The notes under the pieces were generated by a model. That model searched no databases. It was not told the origin of the DNA and saw only the letters and a list, made by a program, of their open reading frames with translations. From Alphaproteobacteria bacterium (GTDB lineage Bacteria; Pseudomonadota; Alphaproteobacteria; DSM-16000; Inquilinaceae): a stretch of DNA of 64,000 nt. The stretch spans positions 248,001 through 312,000 of the forward strand of contig JANQGH010000100.1 of assembly GCA_028277405.1 (NCBI GenBank), in the 5' to 3' direction. Numbering within the stretch: the first letter of the stretch is position 1; each line of letters starts with the position of its first letter. A program made the translations under genes and the position numbers. Below, piece by piece: positions 33,063-41,312 of this stretch.

Positions 33063-34370
33063 TTAGAGAATGAACTTCGACAAATCCGCGTCCTTCGCCA
33101 GGTCGGAGACCCGGTCGCGGACATAGCCGCCGTCGATGGTGATCGTCTCGCCGCCCCGGTCCGACGCGGTGAAGCTGATCTCGTCCAGCAGCCGTTCCAT
33201 CACCGTGTGCAGGCGGCGTGCGCCGATATTCTCGACCGACTGGTTGATCTCCGCCGCCAGACGTGCCAGCTCGCTGATGGCATCTTCCGTGAACTCCAGG
33301 TTCACGGTCTCGGTTTCCATCAGTGCGGTGTATTGCCGGATCAGATTGTAGTCCGGCTCCTTCAAGATGCGCTCGAAGTCCTCCTGAGTGAGGGCCTTCA
33401 GCTCGACCCGGATCGGCAGGCGGCCTTGGAGTTCGGGCAGCAGATCAGCCGGTTTGGCAAGCTGGAAGGCGCCCGAGGCGATGAACAGGATGTAGTCCGT
33501 GCGCACGGTGCCGTGCTTGGTGGCGACTTGCGTGCCCTCGATCAGCGGCAGCAGGTCGCGCTGCACGCCTTCGCGGCTGACATCGGCACCCATCCGGTCC
33601 GACCGGGCGGTGATCTTGTCGATCTCGTCCAGGAAGACGATACCGTTCTGTTCGACCGCACGGATCGCCTCCGACGTCACCTTCTCCTGGTCCAACAGCT
33701 TGTCGGATTCCTCGGCGATCAGGACGTTGTAGCTTTCCTCGACCGACATTTTGCGGGTCTTGGTACGGCCGCCGAAGGCCTTGCCCAGCATGTCGCCGAT
33801 ATTGACCATACCCATCTGGGCGCCGGGCATGCCTGGGATCTCGAACGTCGGCAGGCCGCCGCCCGTGTCCTGGACCTCGACCTCGATCTCCTTTTCGTTG
33901 AGGGAGCCTTCACGCAGCAGTTTACGGAACTTCTGGCGCGACTCCGCGCTGGCCTTGTCGCCGACCAGCGCGTTGATCACGCGCTCCTCGGCCGCGATTT
34001 CGGCCTTGGCGTGCACCTCCTTGCGCAGGCGTTCGCGGGTCATCGTGATCGAGATCTCGACCAGGTCGCGCACGATCTGTTCCACATCGCGGCCGACATA
34101 GCCGACCTCGGTGAACTTGGTCGCCTCGACCTTCAGGAAGGGCGCCTGGGCCAGGCGGGCCAGCCGGCGCGCGATCTCGGTCTTGCCGACACCGGTGGGG
34201 CCGATCATCAGGATGTTCTTGGGCAGGATCTCCTCGCGCATGCCTTCGGCCAGCTGCTGGCGGCGCCAGCGGTTGCGCAGCGCCACGGCAACGGCGCGCT
34301 TGGCGTCGTTCTGGCCGACAATGAAGCGGTCGAGTTCGGAGACGATCTCGCGGGGGGAAAAGGCGGTCAT
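33063..34370 (-). CDS. hslU: ATP-dependent protease ATPase subunit HslU
   Basis: A 435-residue AAA+ unfoldase that feeds proteins to the HslV peptidase. The N-terminus is FSPREIVSELDRFIVGQNDAKRAVAVALRNRWRRQQL. Walker A is GPTGVGKTEIARRLA, Walker B is GIVFLDEIDKI, and the pore motif GYVGRDVEQIVRDL is present. The intermediate domain occupies residues ~110-230. The C-terminus ends with the conserved hydrophobic tail DADLSKFIL that inserts into HslV. It starts three bases after the hslV stop, as in most proteobacteria. Confidence 0.97.
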   Translation of the reverse strand: MTAFSPREIVSELDRFIVGQNDAKRAVAVALRNRWRRQQLAEGMREEILPKNILMIGPTGVGKTEIARRLARLAQAPFLKVEATKFTEVGYVGRDVEQIVRDLVEISITMTRERLRKEVHAKAEIAAEERVINALVGDKASAESRQKFRKLLREGSLNEKEIEVEVQDTGGGLPTFEIPGMPGAQMGMVNIGDMLGKAFGGRTKTRKMSVEESYNVLIAEESDKLLDQEKVTSEAIRAVEQNGIVFLDEIDKITARSDRMGADVSREGVQRDLLPLIEGTQVATKHGTVRTDYILFIASGAFQLAKPADLLPELQGRLPIRVELKALTQEDFERILKEPDYNLIRQYTALMETETVNLEFTEDAISELARLAAEINQSVENIGARRLHTVMERLLDEISFTASDRGGETITIDGGYVRDRVSDLAKDADLSKFIL

Positions 34371-34373
34371 GGG

Positions 34374-34931
34374 CTACAGGCTTTCGACGACGATGTTCTG
34401 ATTGGTGTAGATGTCGATATCGGCCGCGATGCCGAGCGCCTTGCGGGCAATCGCCTCGGCCTCGAAATCGGCAACATCGATCAAGGCGCGCGCGGCGGCC
34501 AGCGCCATCGGCCCGCCTGACCCGATCGCCATCAGCCCGTCATCGGGCTCCATGACATCGCCAGTGCCGGTCAGCGTCAGCGAGACGGTCTTGTCGGCGA
34601 CCAGCATCATGGCCTCAAGCCGGCGCAGATAGCGGTCGGTGCGCCAATCCTTGGCCATCTCGACGCAGGCGCGGGTCAACTGGCCGGGGTGCTTCTCAAG
34701 CTGGGCCTCCAGCCGTTCGAACAGGGCGAAGGCGTCCGCCGTGGCCCCGGCAAAACCGGTGATCACGCTGCCATCGCCCAGCCGGCGCACCTTGCGCGCA
34801 CCCGCCTTCATGATCGTATTGCCGGCGGTGACCTGCCCGTCGCCAGCGATGACCACCTTGTCGTTCTTACGAACCGACACGATGGTGGTGCCGTGCCAGA
34901 CCGCGGGCCCGGCATGGTCGGATTGCGTCAT
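34374..34931 (-). CDS. hslV: ATP-dependent protease peptidase subunit HslV
   Basis: A 185-residue threonine protease of the proteasome beta type. The active N-terminal threonine is unmasked by cleavage within HGTTIVSVRKNDKVVIAGDGQVT, before T15 or T16. AGNTIMKAGARKVRRLGDGSVITGFAGATADAFALFERLEAQLEKHPGQL and IGSGGPMALAAARAL are conserved blocks. Together with HslU it forms a ClpYQ-type two-component protease for heat-shock protein turnover. It diverges from hisB over 196 bp; I could not find a clear heat-shock promoter there. Confidence 0.97.
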   Translation of the reverse strand: MTQSDHAGPAVWHGTTIVSVRKNDKVVIAGDGQVTAGNTIMKAGARKVRRLGDGSVITGFAGATADAFALFERLEAQLEKHPGQLTRACVEMAKDWRTDRYLRRLEAMMLVADKTVSLTLTGTGDVMEPDDGLMAIGSGGPMALAAARALIDVADFEAEAIARKALGIAADIDIYTNQNIVVESL

Positions 34932-35127
34932 AAGCTTTCCTCGATTTCAAACAGCTCTTAGACATGCGAATGCGGGCCCGGCCCCTATGGGAAGCGGCGG
35001 CTGGCCCCGCAGGCCGTGATATGACGGCCCGCTTCCATGTTGGCTGTCGGACACGGCTGATCAACCCCGCCATGCGCGGTGCGGGCGAAACTGGCTTCCG
35101 CCCGCGTTTCCTGATAGAGGAACGCGC
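34932..35127. promoter_or_regulatory. Divergent promoter region hslV / hisB
   Basis: A 196-bp non-coding gap between outward genes, expected to hold the promoters of the hslVU pair and of the his genes. The hisB side has GATAGAGGAAC just before ATG 35128. No sigma-32-like CTTGAA/CCCCAT pair or his leader peptide rich in histidine codons is visible, so neither heat-shock control nor his attenuation can be claimed. Confidence 0.3.
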
Positions 35128-35754
35128 ATGGATAGCCCCCTTTCCAATAGGTCCGCGCGCCGCGCCGAGGTGGAGCGCGCCACGACCGAAACCAAGATCG
35201 CCGCCAAGGTCAACCTGGACGGCACCGGCCTCTATGACGTGGCGACGGGCGTCGGCTTTCTGGACCATATGCTGGAACAGTTGGCCAAGCACAGCCTGAT
35301 CGACATCACCGTCAAGGCCGAGGGCGACCTGCACATCGATTATCACCACACCACCGAGGATACGGGCATCGCGTTGGGCCAGGCGGTGGCCAAGGCGCTG
35401 GGCGACCGGCGCGGCATCAACCGGTTCGCGGCGGCGACGATTCCGATGGACGAGACGCTCAGCCGCGTGGCGCTGGACGTCTCCGGCAGGCCGCACCTGG
35501 CCTGGCGGGTGAGTTTCACGCGCGACAAGCTGGGCGACATGGACACCGAGCTGTTTCGCGAGTGGTTTCACGCCTTTGCGCAGAACTCCGGCATTACGCT
35601 GCATGTCGATAATCTCGAAGGGGTGAACAACCACCATATTATCGAGAGCTGTTTCAAGGCGTTGGCACGGGCCTTGCGCCAGGCCATCGCGATCGATCCG
35701 CGACAGGCGGATGTCATTCCATCCACGAAGGGTCGCTTGAGCGACGGCTCCTGA
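35128..35754 (+). CDS. hisB: Imidazoleglycerol-phosphate dehydratase
   Basis: A 208-residue monofunctional HisB, step 6 of histidine synthesis. Metal-binding motifs are GVGFLDHMLEQLAKHSLIDITVKAEGDLHIDYHHTTEDTGIALGQ in the first half and EFFRxF-like ELFREWFHAFAQNSGITLHVDNLEGVNNHHIIESCFKALARALRQA in the second. Both H-H-x-x-E type sites are intact. The N-terminal phosphatase half of enterobacterial HisB is absent, as expected in alphaproteobacteria. It heads a plus-strand cluster hisB-hisH-GNAT-hisA-hisF-hisE. Confidence 0.97.
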   Translation: MDSPLSNRSARRAEVERATTETKIAAKVNLDGTGLYDVATGVGFLDHMLEQLAKHSLIDITVKAEGDLHIDYHHTTEDTGIALGQAVAKALGDRRGINRFAAATIPMDETLSRVALDVSGRPHLAWRVSFTRDKLGDMDTELFREWFHAFAQNSGITLHVDNLEGVNNHHIIESCFKALARALRQAIAIDPRQADVIPSTKGRLSDGS

Positions 35755-35780
35755 CCCTTCGATTCGTTAGAGTTTTCATC

Positions 35781-36425
35781 ATGTCCGTTGCGATCATCGA
35801 TTACGGGTCCGGCAATCTGCGCTCGGCGGCCAAGGCGTTCGAACGCGCCGCGCGCGAGGCCGGCCATGACATGGCGATCCGCGTCACGTCCGATCCGGAC
35901 GTCGTCGCGGGCGCGGAACGCATCGTGCTGCCTGGCGTCGGTGCCTTTGCGGATTGCATGGCGGGCCTGACGGCCTTGGACGGCATGGTTGAGACGCTGG
36001 AACAGATGGTGTTGCGCGAGGGCCGGCCCTTTCTCGGCATTTGCGTCGGCATGCAGCTTATGGCCACCGTCGGCCGCGAACATGGCGATCATGACGGGCT
36101 TGGCTGGATCGACGGCGAGGTGGTCGCGCTGGCGCCGACGGATCTGACCCTGAAGATCCCCCATATGGGTTGGAACGAGCTTGATCTGGCGCGGCCGCAG
36201 CACCAATTGCTGCACGGCCTGCGGCCGGGGGCGCACGCCTATTTCGTGCACTCCTATCACTTCGTGCCGACGGACCCGGCCGACGTGCTGGCAACCGTCG
36301 ACTATGGCGGATCGCTGGCGGCCATCATCGGCCGACACAATATGGTGGGCACCCAGTTCCACCCTGAGAAGAGCCAGGAAACGGGCTTGCGTCTCATTAC
36401 CAATTTTCTGGAATGGACCCCATGA
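35781..36425 (+). CDS. hisH: Imidazole glycerol phosphate synthase glutaminase subunit HisH
   Basis: A 214-residue class I glutamine amidotransferase that supplies ammonia to HisF. The oxyanion and nucleophile loop is PFLGICVGMQLMA with the catalytic cysteine. The partner His and Glu are in MVGTQFHPEKSQETG. AIIDYGSGNLRSAAKAFERA at the start and IVLPGVGAFADCM are family-typical. It starts 26 bp after hisB. Its stop overlaps the ATG of the GNAT gene that separates it from hisA. HisF, its partner, is encoded 1.3 kb downstream. Confidence 0.97.
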   Translation: MSVAIIDYGSGNLRSAAKAFERAAREAGHDMAIRVTSDPDVVAGAERIVLPGVGAFADCMAGLTALDGMVETLEQMVLREGRPFLGICVGMQLMATVGREHGDHDGLGWIDGEVVALAPTDLTLKIPHMGWNELDLARPQHQLLHGLRPGAHAYFVHSYHFVPTDPADVLATVDYGGSLAAIIGRHNMVGTQFHPEKSQETGLRLITNFLEWTP

Positions 36426-36985
36426 CCGCTCACGACCTGCCGGCGCCGACGACGTCTGTCGAGACCGTCGAGAGCCTGAAGTCCGGCGATCTCAACGATC
36501 TCTGCGACGCGACGGAGGCCGCGATCGTCGATGGCGGCGGTTTCGGCTGGGTCCGACCACCCTCGCGGGATGTGATGGAGCGGTATTGGAAGGGCGTCCT
36601 GGCAATCCCGCTTCGGACCTTGTTCGTCGGGCGCCTGGACGGCGTGATCGTCGGCTCGGTCCAGCTTGTCGACCCGCCGCCGAACAACGAGGCCCAGGCA
36701 TTCGCCGCCACCATCGCATCGGCCTTTGTCGCACCTTGGGCGCGCGGCCATGGGCTGGCGCAGAGCCTGGTGATGGCAGCGGAGGCGGAGGCGCGCGAAC
36801 GCGGGTTTGCCGTCATTCAACTGGATGTGCGCGATACCCAGGAAGCCGCCATCCGGCTTTACGAGAACCATGGCTACCAGCGTTGGGGAACCAATCCGTT
36901 TTATGCGCTGGTAGACGGCAAGATGATCAGCGGGCACTATTTCTGCAAGATACTAAAAGAACCAGAAGCGATAACCGACACATGA
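36422..36985 (+). CDS. GNAT family N-acetyltransferase inside the his cluster
   Basis: A 187-residue GNAT protein. The acetyl-CoA site spans AFVAPWARGHGLAQSLVMAAEAEARERGFAVIQLDVRDTQEAAIRLYENHGYQRWGTNPFYAL, with RGHGLA the pantetheine-binding loop. The upstream strand is TLFVGRLDGVIVGSVQLVDPP. Substrate unknown; it could act on an amino acid derivative, but nothing shows a role in histidine synthesis. ATG 36422 overlaps the hisH stop by four bases. Sixteen bases separate it from hisA, so it is co-transcribed with the pathway genes. Confidence 0.92.
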   Translation: MTAHDLPAPTTSVETVESLKSGDLNDLCDATEAAIVDGGGFGWVRPPSRDVMERYWKGVLAIPLRTLFVGRLDGVIVGSVQLVDPPPNNEAQAFAATIASAFVAPWARGHGLAQSLVMAAEAEARERGFAVIQLDVRDTQEAAIRLYENHGYQRWGTNPFYALVDGKMISGHYFCKILKEPEAITDT

Positions 36986-37001
36986 CCCTTTATTCCATCC
37001 G

Positions 37002-37745
37002 ATGATCCTTTTTCCAGCGATCGATTTGAAAGACGGCGCCTGTGTGCGTCTCGTCCGCGGCGAGATGGACGACGCCACCGTCTTTAACACGGACCCTGCC
37101 GACCAGGCGCGTCGTTTCGCACGGCAGGGGTTTGAGTGGATTCACGTCGTCGACCTGAACGGTGCCTTTGCCGGCAAGCCGGTTAATCAGGCCGCGGTTC
37201 AGTCGATTCTGGCCGCCACCGACCTGCCGGTGCAGTTGGGCGGCGGTATCAGGAACCTGCCGCAGATCGAGGCGTGGCTGCAGCAGGGGGTCGCCCGGGT
37301 CGTCCTTGGGACTGTCGCGGTTAAAGACCCGTCGCTGGTCCGCGATGCTTGCAAGGCCTTTCCCGGCCAGATCGCCGTCGGTATCGATGCCAGGGACGGG
37401 TATGTCGCGGTCGAGGGCTGGGCCGAGACGTCGACCGTGACGGCCCCCGACCTGGCCGCGAAGTTCGAAGACTGCGGTGTCGCCGCGATCGTCTATACCG
37501 ACATCGATCGGGACGGCGCCATGGGTGGCGCGAATGTCGAGGCGACCGCCGACCTTGCGCGCGCCGTCACCACGCCTGTCATCGCGTCGGGCGGCGTATC
37601 GTCCCTGGACGATTTGCGCGCTCTGAAGGCGCAAGAGGGGGCGGGCATCGCCGGGGTGATCAGCGGCCGCGCGCTCTATGACGGCCGGATTGATCCAGCG
37701 GCGGCCTTGAGCCTGCTGGCTGGGCGCACGGGCGAGGCGGCGTGA
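37002..37745 (+). CDS. hisA: Phosphoribosylformimino-AICAR-phosphate isomerase
   Basis: A 247-residue TIM-barrel isomerase, step 4 of histidine synthesis. Catalytic aspartates are in FPAIDLKDGACVRLVRG and YTDIDRDGAMGGANVE. Phosphate-binding loops are QLGGGIRN, LGTVAV and VIASGGVSS, then VISGRALYDGRI. It is the evolutionary relative of HisF, whose gene follows immediately; the hisA TGA shares a base with the hisF ATG. Length and motifs are normal. Confidence 0.97.
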   Translation: MILFPAIDLKDGACVRLVRGEMDDATVFNTDPADQARRFARQGFEWIHVVDLNGAFAGKPVNQAAVQSILAATDLPVQLGGGIRNLPQIEAWLQQGVARVVLGTVAVKDPSLVRDACKAFPGQIAVGIDARDGYVAVEGWAETSTVTAPDLAAKFEDCGVAAIVYTDIDRDGAMGGANVEATADLARAVTTPVIASGGVSSLDDLRALKAQEGAGIAGVISGRALYDGRIDPAAALSLLAGRTGEAA

Positions 37746-38509
37746 TGCTGAAGATGCGGGTCATCCCCTGCCTCGACGTGAAGGACGGCCGCACGGTCAA
37801 GGGCATCAATTTCGTCGATCTCGTGGACGCCGGTGACCCGGTGGAACAGGCGACATTGTACGACGCTGCAGGCGCCGACGAGCTGTGCTTCCTCGATATC
37901 ACCGCGTCGTCCGATGGTCGCGATACGCTGTATGACGTCGTAGAACGCACGGCGGAGCAGGTGTTCATGCCGCTGACCGTGGGCGGGGGCGTACGTACGC
38001 TGGAGGATATCCGCAAGCTCTTGCTGGCTGGGGCCGACAAGGTGTCGATCAACACCGCCGCCGTGGCGCGGCCGGAATTCGTGCGCGAGGCGTCGGAGAA
38101 ATTCGGCAATCAGTGCATCGTGGTGGCCGTTGACGCCAAGCAAACCGGCGATGATGAATGGCAGGTCTTCACCCATGGCGGCCGCCGCCCGACGGGTATC
38201 GACGCGGTCGACTGGGCGCGCCGCATGACGGATTTGGGGGCCGGCGAGATCCTGCTGACCTCCATGGATCGCGACGGCACCAAACAGGGCTTCGACCTGA
38301 AGCTGACCCGCGCCGTGTCCGATGCCGTACGCGTACCCGTGATCGCCTCGGGCGGTGTCGGCACGCTGGACCACATGGTCGAGGGCATCGCGCAAGGTGG
38401 CGCGACGGCCGTTTTGGCGGCGTCGATCTTCCATTTCGGCACCTATACGATCGGCGAGGCCAAATCCCACATGGCCAAGGCAGGCCTGCCGATGCGAGGG
38501 GCGGCGTGA
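37745..38509 (+). CDS. hisF: Imidazole glycerol phosphate synthase cyclase subunit HisF
   Basis: A 254-residue TIM-barrel cyclase working with HisH. Catalytic aspartates are in RVIPCLDVKDGRTVKGINFVDL and TSMDRDGTKQGFDLKLTRAVSD. Phosphate sites are VGGGVRTLEDIRKLLLAGADKVSINTAAV and VIASGGVGTLDHMVEGI. ATG 37745 was chosen; a GTG one codon before (37742) is in frame too, but the ATG gives the usual N-terminus. hisE starts two bases after its stop. Confidence 0.97.
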   Translation: MLKMRVIPCLDVKDGRTVKGINFVDLVDAGDPVEQATLYDAAGADELCFLDITASSDGRDTLYDVVERTAEQVFMPLTVGGGVRTLEDIRKLLLAGADKVSINTAAVARPEFVREASEKFGNQCIVVAVDAKQTGDDEWQVFTHGGRRPTGIDAVDWARRMTDLGAGEILLTSMDRDGTKQGFDLKLTRAVSDAVRVPVIASGGVGTLDHMVEGIAQGGATAVLAASIFHFGTYTIGEAKSHMAKAGLPMRGAA

Positions 38510-38510
38510 C

Positions 38511-38813
38511 ATGACGGACGCACGGATACTCGACGCGCTGTACGAACGCGTCTCGGCCCGAAAGGACGCCGATCCGAAGGATAGCTACACAGCGTCTTTG
38601 TTCGCCAAGGGCGGTCCCAAGATCGCGCAAAAACTCGGCGAAGAGGCCGTGGAGACGGTGATCGAGGCGATGCGCGGGGATGTGAAGGCGCTGACCTCGG
38701 AAAGCGCCGACCTGCTCTATCATCTGATGGTGGTTTGGGCCCAGGCCGACCTCGAGCCGTGCGACGTCTGGGACGAGCTTGCCAAGCGATACGGACGTGG
38801 CGGCTCGTCCTGA
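38511..38813 (+). CDS. hisE: Phosphoribosyl-ATP pyrophosphatase
   Basis: A 100-residue MazG-like pyrophosphohydrolase, step 2 of histidine synthesis. Motifs: DSYTASLFAKGGPKIAQKLGEEAVETVIEAM, with the metal-binding E-x-x-E, and SESADLLYHLMVVWAQADLEPCDVWDELAKR, with the second acidic pair. It is the separate HisE form (no fused HisI), common in alphaproteobacteria. ATG 38511 lies one base after the hisF stop. It is the last his gene here; hisG, hisD, hisC and hisI are not in the window. Confidence 0.96.
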   Translation: MTDARILDALYERVSARKDADPKDSYTASLFAKGGPKIAQKLGEEAVETVIEAMRGDVKALTSESADLLYHLMVVWAQADLEPCDVWDELAKRYGRGGSS

Positions 38814-38864
38814 AAGCCGATCTGGCCCGATATGCCGCATCCGGGATGAAGGAGACCTCAGCCC

Positions 38865-39233
38865 ATGGCCTATGATCCCAACAACGTGTTCGCCAAGATC
38901 CTGCGCGGGGAGATCCCCTGCGACAAGGTCTATGAGGACGAGCACACGCTGGCGTTCCGCGACATCGCGCCGAAAGCGCCGGTGCATGTGTTGGTCATCC
39001 CCAAGGGCGCGTATGTCTCCTGGACGGACTTTTCCGAGAAGGCCAGCGATGCCGAGATTGCGGCGCTGATCCGGGCCGTCGGCAAGGTTGCGCGGGATCT
39101 GGGCGTTGCCGAAGACGGCTATCGCACGCTGGCCAACACCGGGGTAAACGGCCATCAGGAGGTGCCGCACCTCCACATCCATCTGTTCGGCGGGCGCAAG
39201 CTTGGCGCCATGCTGCCGAGCGCCGACTGGTAG
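38865..39233 (+). CDS. HIT family (HINT-type) nucleotide hydrolase
   Basis: A 122-residue histidine-triad protein of the HINT type, a purine nucleoside phosphoramidase. The triad HxHxH is H102-H104-H106 within QEVPHLHIHLFGGRKLG. The N-terminal NVFAKILRGEIPCDKVYEDEHTLAFRDIAPKAPVHVLVIPKGAY is highly typical. Its place after the his genes is conserved in several alphaproteobacteria. GGAG precedes ATG 38865, 51 bp after hisE. The adenylate cyclase gene starts nine bases after its stop. Confidence 0.95.
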   Translation: MAYDPNNVFAKILRGEIPCDKVYEDEHTLAFRDIAPKAPVHVLVIPKGAYVSWTDFSEKASDAEIAALIRAVGKVARDLGVAEDGYRTLANTGVNGHQEVPHLHIHLFGGRKLGAMLPSADW

Positions 39234-39242
39234 AACGTTCCC

Positions 39243-41189
39243 GTGACCGTGACTGTGCCGAGCGCAAACGGGCGCCCGCGACGGCGCCTGCTGGGCATTG
39301 GGCCTCGGTCGATTTCCTTGTCAGTCGTGCTGGCGCTCGGCATTGGCACGCTGGTTTTGGTTGCGGTCGCGGCAACGCTTGCCGTGGCGGTGCTGGCATC
39401 TACCCGCAACACCATCTCCCTTTTGGAAGAGCGGGCCGACCTCATCCTTGACCTGGCCGTCGTTCGGCTGACCGATCATGTCGACGAGGTCGCGATCGAG
39501 GTCACGGCTCTTGCCGCCGAAATGGCGAATGGCACCATTGATCCCAGTAATGAGCTTGGGATGGAATATGCGGTCCGCGCCGCCATGGCCGCGACGCCCC
39601 AAGTGGTGGCCCTTGGGCTTTGGCGACCAGACCTGACGGGGACGGTCGGTGTCCGAAACGCCAATGGCATTTTTGTCAACACCGTTCAGGAAACCAGCGA
39701 TCCGGAGCTGCTGCATGAGGCGATAAACGCGGCGGCGGCGCATCCCGACGGCTACTGGGGCGAGCTGGTGTTCGTGCCAGAGCTGCAGGTGACCATCGTC
39801 AACCGCCGGCAACCCGTGTTCGACGGCGACGAGCTGATCGGCATGATGGTTGCCGGCGTGTCGGTTCGCGATCTGTCGCACCTGATGGCGCGGATCGCGC
39901 AGGACGATCAGGAATCGGGGCCCGCGACGGCCTTTATGCTTTACGGCGATGCCGGCGTCCTGGCCCATCCGGTGTTGGCCGATCCGCCGCCATCCGGCCC
40001 GATGGCGCAGGCATTGGCCGGCCGGTCTCAGGAACGGCCGCTGCTGACGGTTGATCAGGTCGCCGATCCGGTCCTGATCGGCTTGCTTGACGGCACCGTG
40101 GAGCAGCCGCCGATTCTGGGGTCAGAGAACTCCGAAGACCTCACCATTCAGTTCGTCGAGGTCGGTGACGACGATGTGCTGGTGCTCAGCCGCCAACTGC
40201 CCGGGTATGGCGACGAAGCCCTGCTGATCGGGACTCATTTTCCGGCCAACGCGATGGCGTCGGAGATTGAGCGGCTGATCGGGTCGGCGGCCATCGGCGT
40301 CGGCATCATGGTCGTCGCCGTTCTGCTCGGCATCTTGATGGGCAAGCGTCTGGCCAGGCCGGTCACACGGCTGACGAACCGTGCGGCGGAAGTGAGCGAG
40401 ACGTTGGATTTCAGTGCGGTCGAGCCGCTGCCGGGCAGCGTCATCAGCGAGCTGAACCGCCAGGCCCAGGCCTTCAACACCATGATATCCGGCGTGCGCT
40501 GGATGGACACCTATCTGCCGAAGACCCTGGTGCGCCGCCTGGTGCGCAAGGATTTCCACGAGGACGTCGTCTCGATCTCGCGCGTGCTGACGGTGATGTT
40601 CACCGACATCAAGGGCTTTACCGCCCAAAGCGAGGGCCTGCCGGCGGATGATGTTGCCGCTTTTCTGAACCATCATTTCACGCTGCTGGGCCGCTGCATC
40701 GAGGCGGAGGAAGGCACGATCGACAAGTTCATTGGCGACGCGCTGATGGCTTTCTGGAGCGCGCCTCAGCGGCAAAACGACCACGCCGACAGGGCCTGTC
40801 GGGCCGCTCTGGCGATCCGCGCTTGTGTCGCGGCGGACAATCAGGCGCGCGCTGAACGCGGCGAGGCGCCGATCATTGTGCGCATCGGCATCCATAGCGG
40901 CGAGGTGATCGCCGGCAATATCGGCGCGCCCAGTCGCATGAACTACACCATCGTCGGCGATGCCGTGAATATCGGCCGGCGGCTCGAAACCCTGGGCAAG
41001 GAAGTGCCGGAACACCCGTCGGGTGTGACCATCCTGATCAGTGCCGAAACCGCCGACCTGTTGACGGCCGATACGTTTGTGCTGACGGCGGTTGGCCACC
41101 ATCCCGTGCGCGGCCGGTCCGAAGGTGTCGAGGCGCTTAGCCTCGACGGCTATCAGGAGGGCGCCAGCCCGTCAGAAGCAGAGGCTTAA
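39243..41189 (+). CDS. Membrane class III adenylate/guanylate cyclase with sensor domain
   Basis: A 648-residue receptor-type cyclase. A membrane helix at about 25-52 is followed by a periplasmic Cache-like sensor (about 55-335; LWRPDLTGTVGVRNANGIFV, VVNRRQPVFDGDELIGMMVAGVSVRDL). A second helix (about 348-372) leads to a HAMP linker, then the catalytic domain. The latter has MFTDIKGFTAQSEG near residue 455 and DKFIGDALMAFWSAP near 498 with the two metal aspartates, and VGDAVNIGRRLETLG with the transition-state Asn and Arg. It likely makes cAMP in response to an external ligand, but the sensor signal is unknown. Start GTG 39243 has a weak upstream site. Nearby his genes are probably unrelated. 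Confidence 0.9.
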   Translation: MTVTVPSANGRPRRRLLGIGPRSISLSVVLALGIGTLVLVAVAATLAVAVLASTRNTISLLEERADLILDLAVVRLTDHVDEVAIEVTALAAEMANGTIDPSNELGMEYAVRAAMAATPQVVALGLWRPDLTGTVGVRNANGIFVNTVQETSDPELLHEAINAAAAHPDGYWGELVFVPELQVTIVNRRQPVFDGDELIGMMVAGVSVRDLSHLMARIAQDDQESGPATAFMLYGDAGVLAHPVLADPPPSGPMAQALAGRSQERPLLTVDQVADPVLIGLLDGTVEQPPILGSENSEDLTIQFVEVGDDDVLVLSRQLPGYGDEALLIGTHFPANAMASEIERLIGSAAIGVGIMVVAVLLGILMGKRLARPVTRLTNRAAEVSETLDFSAVEPLPGSVISELNRQAQAFNTMISGVRWMDTYLPKTLVRRLVRKDFHEDVVSISRVLTVMFTDIKGFTAQSEGLPADDVAAFLNHHFTLLGRCIEAEEGTIDKFIGDALMAFWSAPQRQNDHADRACRAALAIRACVAADNQARAERGEAPIIVRIGIHSGEVIAGNIGAPSRMNYTIVGDAVNIGRRLETLGKEVPEHPSGVTILISAETADLLTADTFVLTAVGHHPVRGRSEGVEALSLDGYQEGASPSEAEA

Positions 41190-41312
41190 CCCGCCGGTCA
41201 GCATGATGGCCAGGCCATAGTGCGACCACAGGAGAAGGCCCGCGCCCAAACCGGCCGCAAGGCCCAGCCCCAGGGCAACGCGCTTGATCGAGAAGACGCG
41301 TGTCACCGTCAT
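41172..41312 (-). CDS. 46-residue membrane protein coupled to the MFS gene
   Basis: A very small hydrophobic protein: a basic start (MTVTRVFSIKRVA) and one or two membrane-spanning stretches (LGLGLAAGLGAGLLLWSHYGLAIMLTGGLSL). Support comes from position: its ATG 41312 overlaps the TGA of the MFS carrier by four bases (ATGA), the same coupling seen in genuine operon pairs here. Its end overlaps the end of the convergent cyclase gene by 18 bases. Family unknown. It could be an accessory subunit or stability factor of the carrier. The alternative is chance, but a hydrophobic frame with a perfect ATGA overlap is unlikely to be random. Confidence 0.6.
   Translation of the reverse strand: MTVTRVFSIKRVALGLGLAAGLGAGLLLWSHYGLAIMLTGGLSLCF

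Noticed and set aside
34932..35127. Heat-shock (sigma-32) promoter before hslV and a his attenuator before hisB
   Set aside because: No CTTGAA/CCCCAT pair at suitable spacing and no His-codon-rich leader could be found.
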